A DNA stretch of 64,000 nt from Mycobacterium sp. IS-1590. GTDB lineage: Bacteria; Actinomycetota; Actinomycetes; Mycobacteriales; Mycobacteriaceae. Positions 25,049 to 33,617 of the stretch are shown here, in pieces (positions within the stretch are counted from its first letter, which is position 1; every line of letters begins with the position of its first letter). The DNA lies in NCBI RefSeq assembly GCF_001500025.1, contig NZ_LQIW01000017.1, positions 1 to 64,000 on the forward strand. The letters run 5' to 3'. A program made the position numbers and the translations under genes. Below the pieces are notes generated by a model. That model was not told the origin of the DNA, searched no databases, and was given only the letters and a program-made list of their open reading frames with translations.

Positions 25049-26202
25049 GGAGTCGGGCGGCGATCCTGCACGACGTGGGCGGTCCGTGGTCGGTCGAGGA
25101 CTTCGAGTTGGACCCCCCGCGGGCCGGTGAGGTGCTCGTCGAGATGGCCGCGGCCGGCCTGTGCCACTCCGACGATCACATCCTCTCCGGTGACATGTCG
25201 GTGTCGAACGAGGTCGCCCGCCAGTACGGGATCACCCCGATGTTCCCCTTGATCGGTGGACACGAGGGCGCCGGCACGGTGGTCGAAACCGGGGAGGGTG
25301 TCACGGAGTTCGCGGCAGGCGACCACGTCGTGATGTCGTTCATCGCGGTGTGCGGCCAATGCCGCTGGTGCGCATCGGGTTTGGAGTACCTGTGCGACGA
25401 GGGTGCAGGGACGATGGTGCCCGGTATGCCGACCGACCAGACGTTTCGTCACCACACCGTCGACGGGCGCCCCCTCGGGCACCTGTCCAAGGTCGGTGCC
25501 TTCGCCGAACACACCGTGGTGTCGGCGCACTCGCTGGTCAAGATCGACCCGCATCTGCCGCTCGTCGCGAGCGCGCTGCTGTCCTGTGCGGTTCCGACCG
25601 GCTACGGTTCGGCGGCCAACCGCGCCAACGTGCGCGGCGGGGACACCGTCGTGGTGGTCGGGGCCGGTGGCATCGGAACCGCCGCCATCCAAGGCGCGCG
25701 AATCAACGGTGCCGCGCAGATCGTCGCCGTCGACCCGGTCGAGTTCAAGCAGAAGTCCGCGCTGCAGTTCGGTGCCACCCACAGTGTTTCGACTGTCGAG
25801 GACGGCCTCGATCTCGTCCGTGACCTCACCGCCGGGGTCATGGCGGACAGCGTGGTGGCAGCGCCGTCGCTGATCGCGGGCACCGATCTCGACGCGTATC
25901 TGAAACTGACACGCAAGGGCGGCACGTGCGTGCTGACCGGGATGACGGCCCAGACCACACGATCGGCGAAGATCGCGCTGCAGGACTTCATCCTCTGGAA
26001 CAAGAACCTCGTCGGCACCGTGTTCGGTTCGTGCAATCCGCGGGCCGACATCAGCAGGCTGGCCACCCTCTACCAGACGGGTCAGCTACAGCTCGACGAG
26101 ATGATCACCCGCCGGTATCGACTGGACGATATCAACACCGCGTACCAGGACCTGCTGGGCGGTGAAATCATCCGCGGTGTCATCGATTTCGCGCTCGACT
26201 AG
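25045..26202 (+). CDS. NDMA-dependent-type zinc alcohol dehydrogenase (nicotinoprotein)
   Basis: 385 residues. MDR fold: catalytic zinc ligands in AAAGLCHSDDHIL and GGHEGAGTV, structural zinc Cys cluster CGQCRWCASGLEYLC, Rossmann motif VVVVGAGGIGTAAIQGA. The extended DDHILSGDMS and the long insert after the Cys cluster are features of NDMA-dependent alcohol dehydrogenases, in which NAD stays bound and electrons leave to an external carrier. In mycobacteria, that carrier is thought to be mycofactocin. Start ATG 25045 overlaps the P450 stop. Likely product of the P450 step is its substrate (inference). Confidence 0.85.
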   Translation: MRSRAAILHDVGGPWSVEDFELDPPRAGEVLVEMAAAGLCHSDDHILSGDMSVSNEVARQYGITPMFPLIGGHEGAGTVVETGEGVTEFAAGDHVVMSFIAVCGQCRWCASGLEYLCDEGAGTMVPGMPTDQTFRHHTVDGRPLGHLSKVGAFAEHTVVSAHSLVKIDPHLPLVASALLSCAVPTGYGSAANRANVRGGDTVVVVGAGGIGTAAIQGARINGAAQIVAVDPVEFKQKSALQFGATHSVSTVEDGLDLVRDLTAGVMADSVVAAPSLIAGTDLDAYLKLTRKGGTCVLTGMTAQTTRSAKIALQDFILWNKNLVGTVFGSCNPRADISRLATLYQTGQLQLDEMITRRYRLDDINTAYQDLLGGEIIRGVIDFALD

Positions 26203-26246
26203 CGCTTCGGCTGCCGGACCGAGACGCGGCGTTCGGGGTGCGGTCG

Positions 26247-26486
26247 CTAGTACTGCCCGAGCGGCCGGCACAGGTTGGTGATCGGGTTCCAGTATTCGCC
26301 GGGCGCGCATGCCAGCGGTGTGGTCGCCACCGGTCCCCGGCACACATTCGCGACCGGATCCCACCACTGCCCGCTCGGACAGTTGATGGGTTGTGCCGAG
26401 CCGCTTGCCGCCGTGGCGATGGAAAAAGCCGCGATCGGGCCGGCGGCCGCGGCGAGAATCATCCCGCGAGAAACGATCTTGGTCAT
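26247..26486 (-). CDS. Small secreted Cys/Trp-rich protein with a duplicated motif
   Basis: 79 residues. Signal peptide MTKIVSRGMILAAAAGPIAA, cleaved near GSAQPIN. The mature peptide (~45 residues) is two copies of one motif: CPSGQWWDPVANVCRGP and CAPGEYWNPITNLCRPL, that is C-x2-G-x-(W/Y)-W-(D/N)-P-x2-N-x-C-R. Each copy likely has its own disulfide. I start at ATG 26486 to give a proper signal; an upstream in-frame start adds an Arg/Pro-rich leader. Function unknown; aromatic repeats like this often bind ligands such as carbohydrates, but that is only an analogy. Confidence 0.7.
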   Translation of the reverse strand: MTKIVSRGMILAAAAGPIAAFSIATAASGSAQPINCPSGQWWDPVANVCRGPVATTPLACAPGEYWNPITNLCRPLGQY

Positions 26487-26543
26487 GCGTCGAGCTTGCC
26501 CAGAAGGGGGCCGCCGCAAACCCCCGGGGCCCGGAATCGTCGC

Positions 26544-26590
26544 TTAGCGGGTGGATAGCACGCGCCAGGTGCGTGCTATCCACCCGTTAA
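26544..26590 (-). terminator. Hairpin repeat element, copy 1
   Basis: Stem with 16 perfect pairs (CGGGTGGATAGCACGC and its complement) and a 7-nt loop, extending to ~20 pairs with one G-T. It starts 16 nt after the stop of the P450 gene at 26607-27821 when read leftward. A second copy in the same orientation and distance stands after xerD (54654-54700). No U run follows. Likely a terminator that belongs to a repeat family. Confidence 0.65.
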
Positions 26591-26606
26591 CGCATTGCGG
26601 CCCGCC

Positions 26607-27821
26607 TCAGGGCAAGACGACGTCGAGCCGCTCCCAACCACGGACCGTCGACGTCGGCGCCAGACGCGCGGTCTCGGTGTCGACGTCCCAGTCCGGCCAG
26701 CGGTTGAGCAGTTCGTCGAGCGCGACCCGCCCCTCCAGTCGGGCGAGGTTGGCGCCCAGACAGTAGTGCACGCCTTTGCCGAACGTGATGTGGCTGATGT
26801 TGTCGCGGTGGATGTCGAACGTGTCCGGATTGTCGTAGCGGCGGGGATCGCGGTTGGCCGCCCCGAACATCAACAGGATCGCGCTGCCGGTCGGCACGGT
26901 ACGCCCGTAGGCCTCGAATTCCCTTGTGACCAAACGGGCCACATTGTGACCGGTCGGCTCGTACCGCAAGGTCTCGTCGACCACTCGCTGCAGCAATGAC
27001 CGGTCCTGCACCACTTCGCGGCGCTGATCGGGATGCTCGGCAAGAACTTTCGCCAGCCACCCGATGAGTCGGCCCGTGGTCTCGTTTCCCGCGCCCGCGA
27101 CAACCTGCGTGTAGTGCAGCACCTCTTTGCGGGTCAGCTTGCGCGTCACGCCGTTCTCATCGGTGAACTCGACGTTGAGAAGGGCGGTCATCAGGTCGTC
27201 GGAGGGGTTTTTCGCGCGCCAGTCAACGTATTCGGCGTAGATACTGCCGTCGGCGATCTTGTCCGCGCGTACCACCTTCATCGGTGAGCCGGGCTTGGTG
27301 CGCAGGCTCGCGTCGTTGGCGTCGCGCACCGACACCTGCTCGGATTCGGGGATGCCGAGCAGCATGCCGATGACGCGCATGGGCATCATCGACGCGAGTT
27401 CGGCGATGATGTCGAACCGGTCGGAGCCGACGAGCGGATTGAGGCAGTTGACGCAGTACTGACGGATCTGGTCCTCGAGCTCGGCCATCCGGCGCGGGGT
27501 GAACACCCGCGACATGAGCCCGCGCAGCATCGTGTGAACCGGCGGATCCTCCATCATCATCACGCCTTTGGGCATCTCGAACTCCGACTGGATGAGTTCG
27601 AGGATGTCGCCCCGGCTGTTGGAGAACGTCTGCCAGTCGAGCAGCGCGCGCTCGACGTCGTCGTGGCGGGACAATGCCCAGAAGTCGTAGGACTCGTTGT
27701 AGTAGAGCGGCGCTTCCTCCCGCAGGCGGGCATACGTTGGATACGGGTCCGCGACGATGTCCACCCGGTAGGGGTCGTAGTAAACAGCGCTGTCGTGGGC
27801 CTTCTCGTCAACCGCAGTCAT
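26607..27821 (-). CDS. Cytochrome P450
   Basis: 404 residues. I-helix motif VVAGAGNETTGRL, ExxR in DETLRYEPT, haem loop ITFGKGVHYCLG with Cys354 as ligand. The C-terminus ends RGWERLDVVLP, as in many mycobacterial P450s of the steroid/terpenoid group. Starts 10 nt after the stop of the SDR gene, with which it shares an operon, so the SDR probably oxidises or reduces the P450 product. Third P450 of the cluster, but not preceded by the operator shared by the other two; its operon has a TetR palindrome instead. Confidence 0.9.
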   Translation of the reverse strand: MTAVDEKAHDSAVYYDPYRVDIVADPYPTYARLREEAPLYYNESYDFWALSRHDDVERALLDWQTFSNSRGDILELIQSEFEMPKGVMMMEDPPVHTMLRGLMSRVFTPRRMAELEDQIRQYCVNCLNPLVGSDRFDIIAELASMMPMRVIGMLLGIPESEQVSVRDANDASLRTKPGSPMKVVRADKIADGSIYAEYVDWRAKNPSDDLMTALLNVEFTDENGVTRKLTRKEVLHYTQVVAGAGNETTGRLIGWLAKVLAEHPDQRREVVQDRSLLQRVVDETLRYEPTGHNVARLVTREFEAYGRTVPTGSAILLMFGAANRDPRRYDNPDTFDIHRDNISHITFGKGVHYCLGANLARLEGRVALDELLNRWPDWDVDTETARLAPTSTVRGWERLDVVLP

Positions 27822-27831
27822 CGGTTCTCCC

Positions 27832-28668
27832 CTACTTGAGCAGGCTGCCGGCGTCGACGGGCAGAGTCACGCCGGTGATGTAGCGGGCCTCGTCTGACGC
27901 GAGGAACAGCACGGCGTTGCTGATGTCGACCGGCTCCACCCACGGGATCGGAAGGAAATGGAACGACTGGCAGATCGGCGCGAGATCATCGGGTCCCGGA
28001 TTCTGAAGGTCCGGTCGGAACAGCCGGTATGTCGGTTCGTTCATCAACAGCGGGGTGCACACATGAGTCGGGTGCACGCTGTTGACCCGGATGGAGTGCG
28101 CTCCGAGTTCGACGGCGAAGGTGCGCATCAGCCCGACGACACCGTGTTTCGCGGCGATGTAGTGGCCCACCTGGGGGTAGGCCTTGGTCCCGCCGACGGA
28201 GCTGGTGAGGATGATCGATCCCCCCCGACCACCGGCGAGAAGATGTGGAACCGCCGCTTTCACTGTCTTCCACACACCGCCGAGGTTGACGTCGATCGTC
28301 TCGTCGAAGCGGTCCTCGGCCATCTTGTGCAGCTTCACGCCGGTGGTGCCGATACCCGCGTTGGCCACGACGATGTCGAGGCCGCCCAGTTGTTCCACTC
28401 CGTTGTCGACGGCGGATTTCAGCGCGTCGTATTCGCGGACATCGACTTCGGCCGTGACGATGCGACGGTCGAGGTTCTTGACCATGTCGGCGGTCTCGGC
28501 GAGGTCCTCGGGCGTGGCCGCCGGTGCGGTCGAGTCCGCGAAACCGCGGCAGATGTCGACCGCGATGATGTCGGCGCCCTCCTGTGCCAACCGCACCGCG
28601 TGGCTACGCCCCTGACCCCGCGCCGCACCGGTGACGAACGCGACCTTGCCCGCTACCCGACCAGCCAT
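27832..28668 (-). CDS. Mycofactocin-type short-chain dehydrogenase/reductase
   Basis: 278 residues. SDR motifs TGAARGQGRSHAVRL, NAGIGTTG, catalytic ILTSSVGG and YIAAKHG. After VDICRGFADST there is an insertion of about 20 residues (PAATPEDLAETADMVKNLDRR) near the NAD site, the hallmark of mycofactocin-coupled SDRs (TIGR03971-type), where bound NAD is recycled by mycofactocin rather than exchanged. Start ATG 28668 is favoured over 28686 by GGGAG upstream and by avoiding the operator. First gene of an SDR-P450 operon divergent from a TetR gene. Confidence 0.88.
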   Translation of the reverse strand: MAGRVAGKVAFVTGAARGQGRSHAVRLAQEGADIIAVDICRGFADSTAPAATPEDLAETADMVKNLDRRIVTAEVDVREYDALKSAVDNGVEQLGGLDIVVANAGIGTTGVKLHKMAEDRFDETIDVNLGGVWKTVKAAVPHLLAGGRGGSIILTSSVGGTKAYPQVGHYIAAKHGVVGLMRTFAVELGAHSIRVNSVHPTHVCTPLLMNEPTYRLFRPDLQNPGPDDLAPICQSFHFLPIPWVEPVDISNAVLFLASDEARYITGVTLPVDAGSLLK

Positions 28669-28687
28669 CGCCGCAGCTCCCCTCACT

Positions 28688-28707
28688 TGTTGGGCGATCG
28701 CCCAACA
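28688..28707. promoter_or_regulatory. Perfect 20-bp palindrome, TetR operator
   Basis: TGTTGGGCGATCGCCCAACA is identical to its reverse complement. It sits between the divergent SDR (start 28668) and TetR (start 28722) genes, 14 nt before the TetR start. Length and position are typical of a TetR operator controlling its own gene and the divergent operon. Confidence 0.8.
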
Positions 28708-28721
28708 TCTAGGCTGGCGCC

Positions 28722-29318
28722 ATGTCTAGCAGCCCCGTCGGCGAGCGGTCAAGGGGTGGACGGGAGTCGGCCGCGCGCTCGGCCCTGATCGAGGCCACCG
28801 CCCAGGTCATGCTCGACGAGGGGTACGCCGCAGCCACGTCCAGGAGGGTGGCCGCGCGGGCCGGGGTGAAGCCGGCGTTGGTGCACTACTACTTCCCGAC
28901 CATGGACGACCTGTTCCTGGCCGTCCTGCGCGAAGGCGCCGAGGCGAACCTCTCCCGTCAGCGTGAAGCGGCCGGTGCCGACGAACCCCTGCACGCGCTG
29001 TGGCGCCTCAACAGCACCCACGGAGCGCGGCTCTTCATGGAGTTCATGGCCCTGGCGAACCATCGAAAGGCCATCCGCAGTGAGATTGCGGCCTACGCCG
29101 AGCGGTTCGGGGGCGTCGAGGAGAGCGTGGTGGCCGCGGCGATGAAGGCGCACGGGGCGGACGTCGAGGCATTCCCGCCCGTGGTCATGGCTATGCTCGT
29201 GACCAGCTTGGCCCGCATCGTCCTTCTCGAACGCGGGCTCGGCATAACTCGAGGTCATGCCGAGGCGGAGGCGTTCGTCGAGCGCTACCTGAATCGCTTT
29301 GAAATCACGCCATCGTGA
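28722..29318 (+). CDS. TetR-family transcriptional regulator
   Basis: 198 residues. N-terminal helix-turn-helix: ALIEATAQVMLDEGYAAATSRRVAARAGVKPALVHYYFPTMDDLFLAVL, the typical TetR DNA-binding unit including the VHYYF recognition end. The C-terminal ~140 residues are the variable ligand domain. The perfect palindrome just upstream is its likely operator. Probably represses the divergent SDR-P450 operon and itself until a ligand, perhaps the substrate, binds. Confidence 0.88.
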   Translation: MSSSPVGERSRGGRESAARSALIEATAQVMLDEGYAAATSRRVAARAGVKPALVHYYFPTMDDLFLAVLREGAEANLSRQREAAGADEPLHALWRLNSTHGARLFMEFMALANHRKAIRSEIAAYAERFGGVEESVVAAAMKAHGADVEAFPPVVMAMLVTSLARIVLLERGLGITRGHAEAEAFVERYLNRFEITPS

Positions 29319-29363
29319 CCTGGCCCACACCGGGAACGCGCGGGTGACCAGCAGCACTCGGAC

Positions 29364-29384
29364 TTGAGTTAACCTAGGGCTCAA
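29364..29384. promoter_or_regulatory. Inverted repeat TTGAG-N11-CTCAA before mmpS
   Basis: TTGAGTTAACCTAGGG-CTCAA: 5-bp arms around an 11-bp centre, 94 nt upstream of the mmpS start, in the 160-bp region with no other gene. Candidate regulator site for the mmpS-mmpL operon; arms are short, so a chance match is possible. Confidence 0.35.
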
Positions 29385-29478
29385 TGAGAACTTATACGGG
29401 CTAAGTTACGCAGAGACGCATGCACAACGACGGATACGACTTGAGGGCGGATATGGGTTGCATTGGGCGGGCGCAGTA

Positions 29479-29907
29479 ATGCTCCGGAAGGCGAGAAAGG
29501 TCTGGCTGCCCATCGTCATCATCGTGGTGGTGGCCATCGCCGGTTTCACGGTCAGCCGCATCCGGACCTTCTTCGGCGCCGACGGCATCATCGTCACGCC
29601 CCGGGTCTTTGCCGAGGACCCCGAACCGTTCGACCCGAAGGTCATCAAGTACGAGATCTTCGGCAGCGGATCATATGCGGACATCAACTATTTGGACCTC
29701 GACGCCCGACCGCAACGGATCGACGGCGCGTCGCTGCCCTGGACGCTGACGCTGCAGACCACGGCGCCGTCGGCCGCGCCCAACATCGTCGCCCAGGGAG
29801 ACGGCCAGACCATCACCTGCCGAATCACCGTCGATGACGAGATCAAGGACGAAAGAACCTCTACCGGCGTGAACGCCCAAACCTTCTGTTTTGTGAAATC
29901 CGCATGA
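29479..29907 (+). CDS. MmpS-family membrane protein
   Basis: 142 residues. One N-terminal transmembrane helix ([19 protein letters not shown]), then a periplasmic MmpS domain with the family sequence [41 protein letters not shown] and two Cys ([17 protein letters not shown]). MmpS proteins assist MmpL transporters in exporting lipids or siderophores. ATG 29479 is used; it overlaps with mmpL by 4 nt at the end (ATGA), so the two are made in a fixed ratio. Confidence 0.9.
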   Translation: MLRKARKVWLPIVIIVVVAIAGFTVSRIRTFFGADGIIVTPRVFAEDPEPFDPKVIKYEIFGSGSYADINYLDLDARPQRIDGASLPWTLTLQTTAPSAAPNIVAQGDGQTITCRITVDDEIKDERTSTGVNAQTFCFVKSA

Positions 29908-32810
29908 CCGCACCGACGAACGAGGCTCCGACGGACGCCTTCCCTCCCGTTCGGCGCGCCAAGCGCCCCTTCATCGCACGGACGATCCGCACCTTCGCGG
30001 TCCCGATCATCCTGGTTTGGGTCGCGCTGATCGCGCTGCTCAATGTGACTGTGCCGCAACTGGAAACAGTCGGCCAAGAGCGCGCCGTCTCGATGAGCCC
30101 GGATTTCGCGCCGTCGATGATCGCGATGAAGCGCGTCGGCCACGTCTTCCAGGAGTACGACTCCGACAGCTCGGCGATGATCGTGCTCGAGGGCGAGCAA
30201 CCCCTCGGTGAGGACACCCGCGCCTTCTACGGCGAGATGGTCGCCAAGCTCGAAGCCGACAAGAAGCACGTCCAGAGCGTTCAGGACTTCTGGAGCGACC
30301 CGCTCACCGCCTCCGGCGCGCAGAGCAGCGACGGTAAAGCCGCCTACGTGCAGGTGTACCTGTCCGGCAACCAGGGCGAGGCGCTGGCCAACGAATCGGT
30401 CGAGGCGGTCCAGGACCTGGTCGCGGGCATGCAGCCACCGCCCGGCGTGAAGGTCTACGTGACCGGACCCGCCGCCCTTGCCGCCGACCAACACATCGCC
30501 AGCGACCGCAGCATGCGGGTCATCGAGGCGCTCACGTTCACCGTGATCATCACGATGCTGCTGCTGGTGTACCGGTCGATCGTCACCGTCCTTCTGACGT
30601 TGGTGATGGTCGTCCTGCAGTTGACCGCGGCCCGCGGCGTGGTGGCCTTCCTCGGCTACCACGAGATCATCGGGCTGTCCCCGTTCGCGACCAACTTGTT
30701 GGTGACGTTGGCGATCGCCGCGGGAACCGACTACGCCATCTTCCTCACCGGGCGCTACCAGGAGGCGCGCGGACTCGGCGAGGACCGAGAGACCGCGTAC
30801 TACACGATGTTCCACGGCACGGCGCACGTGGTGTTGGGCTCCGGCCTGACGATCGCGGGCGCGCTGTTCTGCTTGAGTTTCACCCGGCTGCCCTACTTCC
30901 AGACGATGGGCGTGCCGCTGGCGGTCGGCATGGTGACCTCGGTGGTGGCGTCGCTGACGTTGGGTCCGGCGATCATCAGCCTCGCCAGCCGGTTCGGCAA
31001 GGTGCTCGAACCCAAGCGGGCCATGCGGGTACGCGGCTGGCGCAAGGTCGGCGCGGCCGTCGTGCGGTGGCCCGGACCGATCCTGGTCGCGACGGTGGCC
31101 CTGTCGCTGGTGGGCCTCCTGGCGCTGCCGGGATACCGGACCAACTACAACGACCGCAACTACCTGCCCGCCGATCTGCCGGCCAACGAGGGATACGCCG
31201 CCGCGGACAGGCACTTCTCGCCGGCGCGGATGAACCCCGAGTTGATGATGATCGAGAGCGACCACGACCTCCGCAACTCCGCCGACTTCCTGGTCATCGA
31301 CAAGATCGCCAAGCAGATCTTCCGCGTGCCCGGGATCTCCCGCGTGCAGGCCATCACCCGGCCCGACGGTAAGCCCATCGAGCACACGTCGATCCCGTTC
31401 CAGATCAGCATGCAGGGCACCACCCAGCAGATGAATCAGAAATACCTGCAGGACCGGATGGCCGACATGCTGGTGCAGGCCGACGAGATGTCCAAGACCA
31501 TCGCGAACATGGAGCGGATGTCCAAGCTCACCGAGGAGATGGCCGCGACCACGCACAGCATGGTCACGAAGATGAAGGACATGACCGTCGACGTGGCCGA
31601 GTTGCGCGACAACATCGCCAACTTCGACGACTTCTTCCGGCCGATTCGCAGCTACTTCTACTGGGAACCGCACTGCTTCAACATCCCGATCTGCTGGGCG
31701 TTCCGATCGGTCTTCGACACCCTCGACGGCATCAACACGATGACCGACGACATCCAGGCCCTGCTGCCCGATATGGAGCGGCTGGACCAGCTGATGCCGC
31801 AGATGGTCACGCTGATGCCGCCGATGATTGAAACGATGAAGACGATGCGGACGATGATGCTGACGATGTACTCGTCGCAAAAAGGTCTGCAGGACCAGAT
31901 GGCAGCCATGCAGGAGAACTCGACTGCCATGGGTGATGCCTTCGATGCGTCGATGAACGACGACTCCTTCTACCTGCCGCCGGAGGTCTTCGACAACGAA
32001 GAGTTCAAGAAGGGCATGGAGAACTTCATCTCCCCGGACGGCAAGTCGGTGCGCTTCATCATCGCCCACGACGGTGACCCGATGACCCCCGAGGGCATCG
32101 CGCGCATCGACGCGATCAAGCAGGCGGCCAAGGAGGCCATCAAGGGCACGCCGCTGGAGGGCTCCACGATCTATCTGGCGGGCACCGCCGCGGTCTACAA
32201 GGACATGTCCGACGGCAACAGCTATGACTTGATGATCGCGGCCATCCTCGCGCTGGCGCTGATCTTCACGATCATGCTCATCCTGACCCGCGCCGTGGTG
32301 GCCGCCGCGGTAATCGTGGGCACCGTCGTGGTCTCGCTCGGTGCGTCGTTCGGCTTGTCGATCTTGATCTGGCAGCACATCCTGGGCATCGAGTTGCACT
32401 GGATGGTCATGGCGATGGCGATCATCATCCTGCTGGCGGTCGGTGCCGACTACAACCTGCTCCTGGTGTCGCGGCTCAAGGAAGAACTCCACGCCGGAAT
32501 CAAGACCGGGATCATCCGGGCGATGGGTGGCAGCGGTTCGGTCGTGACCTCGGCCGGGTTGGTGTTCGCGTTCACGATGATGTCGATGGCCGTCAGCGAA
32601 TTGACAGTGATCGGACAGGTCGGAACGACCATCGGACTCGGCCTGTTGTTCGATACTCTTGTCATCCGGGCATTCATGACGCCGTCCATCGCGGCGCTCA
32701 TGGGTAAGTGGTTCTGGTGGCCACAGCGGGTGCGAGAACGTCCAGTGCCTGTACCGTGGCCGAAACCGAGGGAACTGACGCCGTCAGGGGGGGAAGGAGC
32801 ACAGTCATGA
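29904..32810 (+). CDS. MmpL-family RND lipid transporter
   Basis: 968 residues, full length. Two RND halves, each with membrane helices: N-terminal helix [19 protein letters not shown], then porter domains and two membrane bundles. The proton-relay Asp-Tyr pairs are present ([13 protein letters not shown] and [15 protein letters not shown]). A coiled-coil-like central segment, rich in Met and Lys, spans about residues 520-680. Length and signatures fit the glycolipid/siderophore MmpL group, not MmpL3. Cargo unknown; the paired MmpS and the secreted neighbours indicate export of a lipid. Its stop overlaps the start of the DUF732-type gene. Confidence 0.93.
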   Translation: MTAPTNEAPTDAFPPVRRAKRPFIARTIRTFAVPIILVWVALIALLNVTVPQLETVGQERAVSMSPDFAPSMIAMKRVGHVFQEYDSDSSAMIVLEGEQPLGEDTRAFYGEMVAKLEADKKHVQSVQDFWSDPLTASGAQSSDGKAAYVQVYLSGNQGEALANESVEAVQDLVAGMQPPPGVKVYVTGPAALAADQHIASDRSMRVIEALTFTVIITMLLLVYRSIVTVLLTLVMVVLQLTAARGVVAFLGYHEIIGLSPFATNLLVTLAIAAGTDYAIFLTGRYQEARGLGEDRETAYYTMFHGTAHVVLGSGLTIAGALFCLSFTRLPYFQTMGVPLAVGMVTSVVASLTLGPAIISLASRFGKVLEPKRAMRVRGWRKVGAAVVRWPGPILVATVALSLVGLLALPGYRTNYNDRNYLPADLPANEGYAAADRHFSPARMNPELMMIESDHDLRNSADFLVIDKIAKQIFRVPGISRVQAITRPDGKPIEHTSIPFQISMQGTTQQMNQKYLQDRMADMLVQADEMSKTIANMERMSKLTEEMAATTHSMVTKMKDMTVDVAELRDNIANFDDFFRPIRSYFYWEPHCFNIPICWAFRSVFDTLDGINTMTDDIQALLPDMERLDQLMPQMVTLMPPMIETMKTMRTMMLTMYSSQKGLQDQMAAMQENSTAMGDAFDASMNDDSFYLPPEVFDNEEFKKGMENFISPDGKSVRFIIAHDGDPMTPEGIARIDAIKQAAKEAIKGTPLEGSTIYLAGTAAVYKDMSDGNSYDLMIAAILALALIFTIMLILTRAVVAAAVIVGTVVVSLGASFGLSILIWQHILGIELHWMVMAMAIIILLAVGADYNLLLVSRLKEELHAGIKTGIIRAMGGSGSVVTSAGLVFAFTMMSMAVSELTVIGQVGTTIGLGLLFDTLVIRAFMTPSIAALMGKWFWWPQRVRERPVPVPWPKPRELTPSGGEGAQS

Positions 32811-33142
32811 AAAGACTGATCAGTGGGGTTGCTGCCGCAGCGGCGGCGCTGGTGCTGGCCGCACCCGCCCAAGCGCAGGACATCGACACCGACTTCACCA
32901 ACGAGCTGCACACGTATGGCATCTACGGGCAGAAGGACTACAACGCCTGGATCGGCAAGATCACCTGCAAGCGGATACGCAAAGGTGTGGACCGCGATGC
33001 CTTCGCCTCGGCGCAATTCGTCCAGAAGCAGCTGGCGCGGGGTCAGAACAGCACCGACCAGTCGTGGAAGTTCCTGGCCGGGGCGCTGCGCTTCTACTGC
33101 CCCGACCTGCTTCCGACCCTCGATCAAGCCCGCAACCGGTAG
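32807..33142 (+). CDS. DUF732-family secreted protein
   Basis: 111 residues. ATG 32807 overlaps the mmpL stop and follows a GGGGGGAAGGAG Shine-Dalgarno. Signal peptide [20 protein letters not shown], cleaved after AQA. The mature protein has the DUF732 layout with conserved Cys (KITCKRI and RFYCPDL) and [11 protein letters not shown]. Cotranscription with mmpS-mmpL suggests an envelope-lipid role for this DUF732 member. Confidence 0.85.
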   Translation: MKRLISGVAAAAAALVLAAPAQAQDIDTDFTNELHTYGIYGQKDYNAWIGKITCKRIRKGVDRDAFASAQFVQKQLARGQNSTDQSWKFLAGALRFYCPDLLPTLDQARNR

Positions 33143-33158
33143 AGCTAGGAGTCCGAAA

Positions 33159-33611
33159 GTGTTTCGTAAAGCCACCATTGCGCTGGCATCCTTCGGCTGC
33201 GCGGCGATGATCTTCCCGGCCACCGCGGCCGCGGACGCCACCGACGACTACCCGATCCCGAACCGGATCATGCGGACCCCCTGCACGGTCGACCAGTACA
33301 TGGCCGCCGTTCGCGACGAGGACCCGTTCTACTTCGAGCGCTACATGATCGACTACCGGAACCGGCCCGCTGACGTGCAGAAGGGCGCCCGCGACCGGAT
33401 CTACTGGTTCTTCTCGCTGGACTACGCGGGTCGCCGGCAGTACGCGGAGAACACCGCGACCAACGTGTTCTACGAGCAGATGGCCACCCGGTGGGGCAAC
33501 TGGGCCAAGCTGTTCTTCAACAACAAGGGTGTCGTCGCGCACGCGACCGACGTGTGCATGAACTACCCGCCGAGCCAGCCTGAGATCTGGAACTGGACCA
33601 CTACGCCGTAG
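33159..33611 (+). CDS. Secreted protein of unknown function (possibly DUF5078)
   Basis: 150 residues from GTG 33159 (AGGAG at 33147-33151, 7-8 nt before). Signal peptide VFRKATIALASFGCAAMIFP, cleaved near TAAADAT. The mature part is rich in aromatic and charged residues (PFYFERYMIDYRNRPADVQKGA, IYWFFSLDYAGRRQYAEN, WGNWAKLFFNN) with Cys in TPCTVDQ and DVCMNYP. It looks like the mycobacterial DUF5078 family, which I know only by appearance. Last gene of the mmpS-mmpL operon. Confidence 0.7.
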   Translation: MFRKATIALASFGCAAMIFPATAAADATDDYPIPNRIMRTPCTVDQYMAAVRDEDPFYFERYMIDYRNRPADVQKGARDRIYWFFSLDYAGRRQYAENTATNVFYEQMATRWGNWAKLFFNNKGVVAHATDVCMNYPPSQPEIWNWTTTP

Positions 33612-33617
33612 CCAGGT

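Noticed and set aside
29688..32492. 934-codon open frame on the minus strand across mmpL
   Set aside because: It is antisense to the clear MmpL coding sequence; the translation is His/Asp/Arg-rich without domain signatures, a GC-bias artefact.
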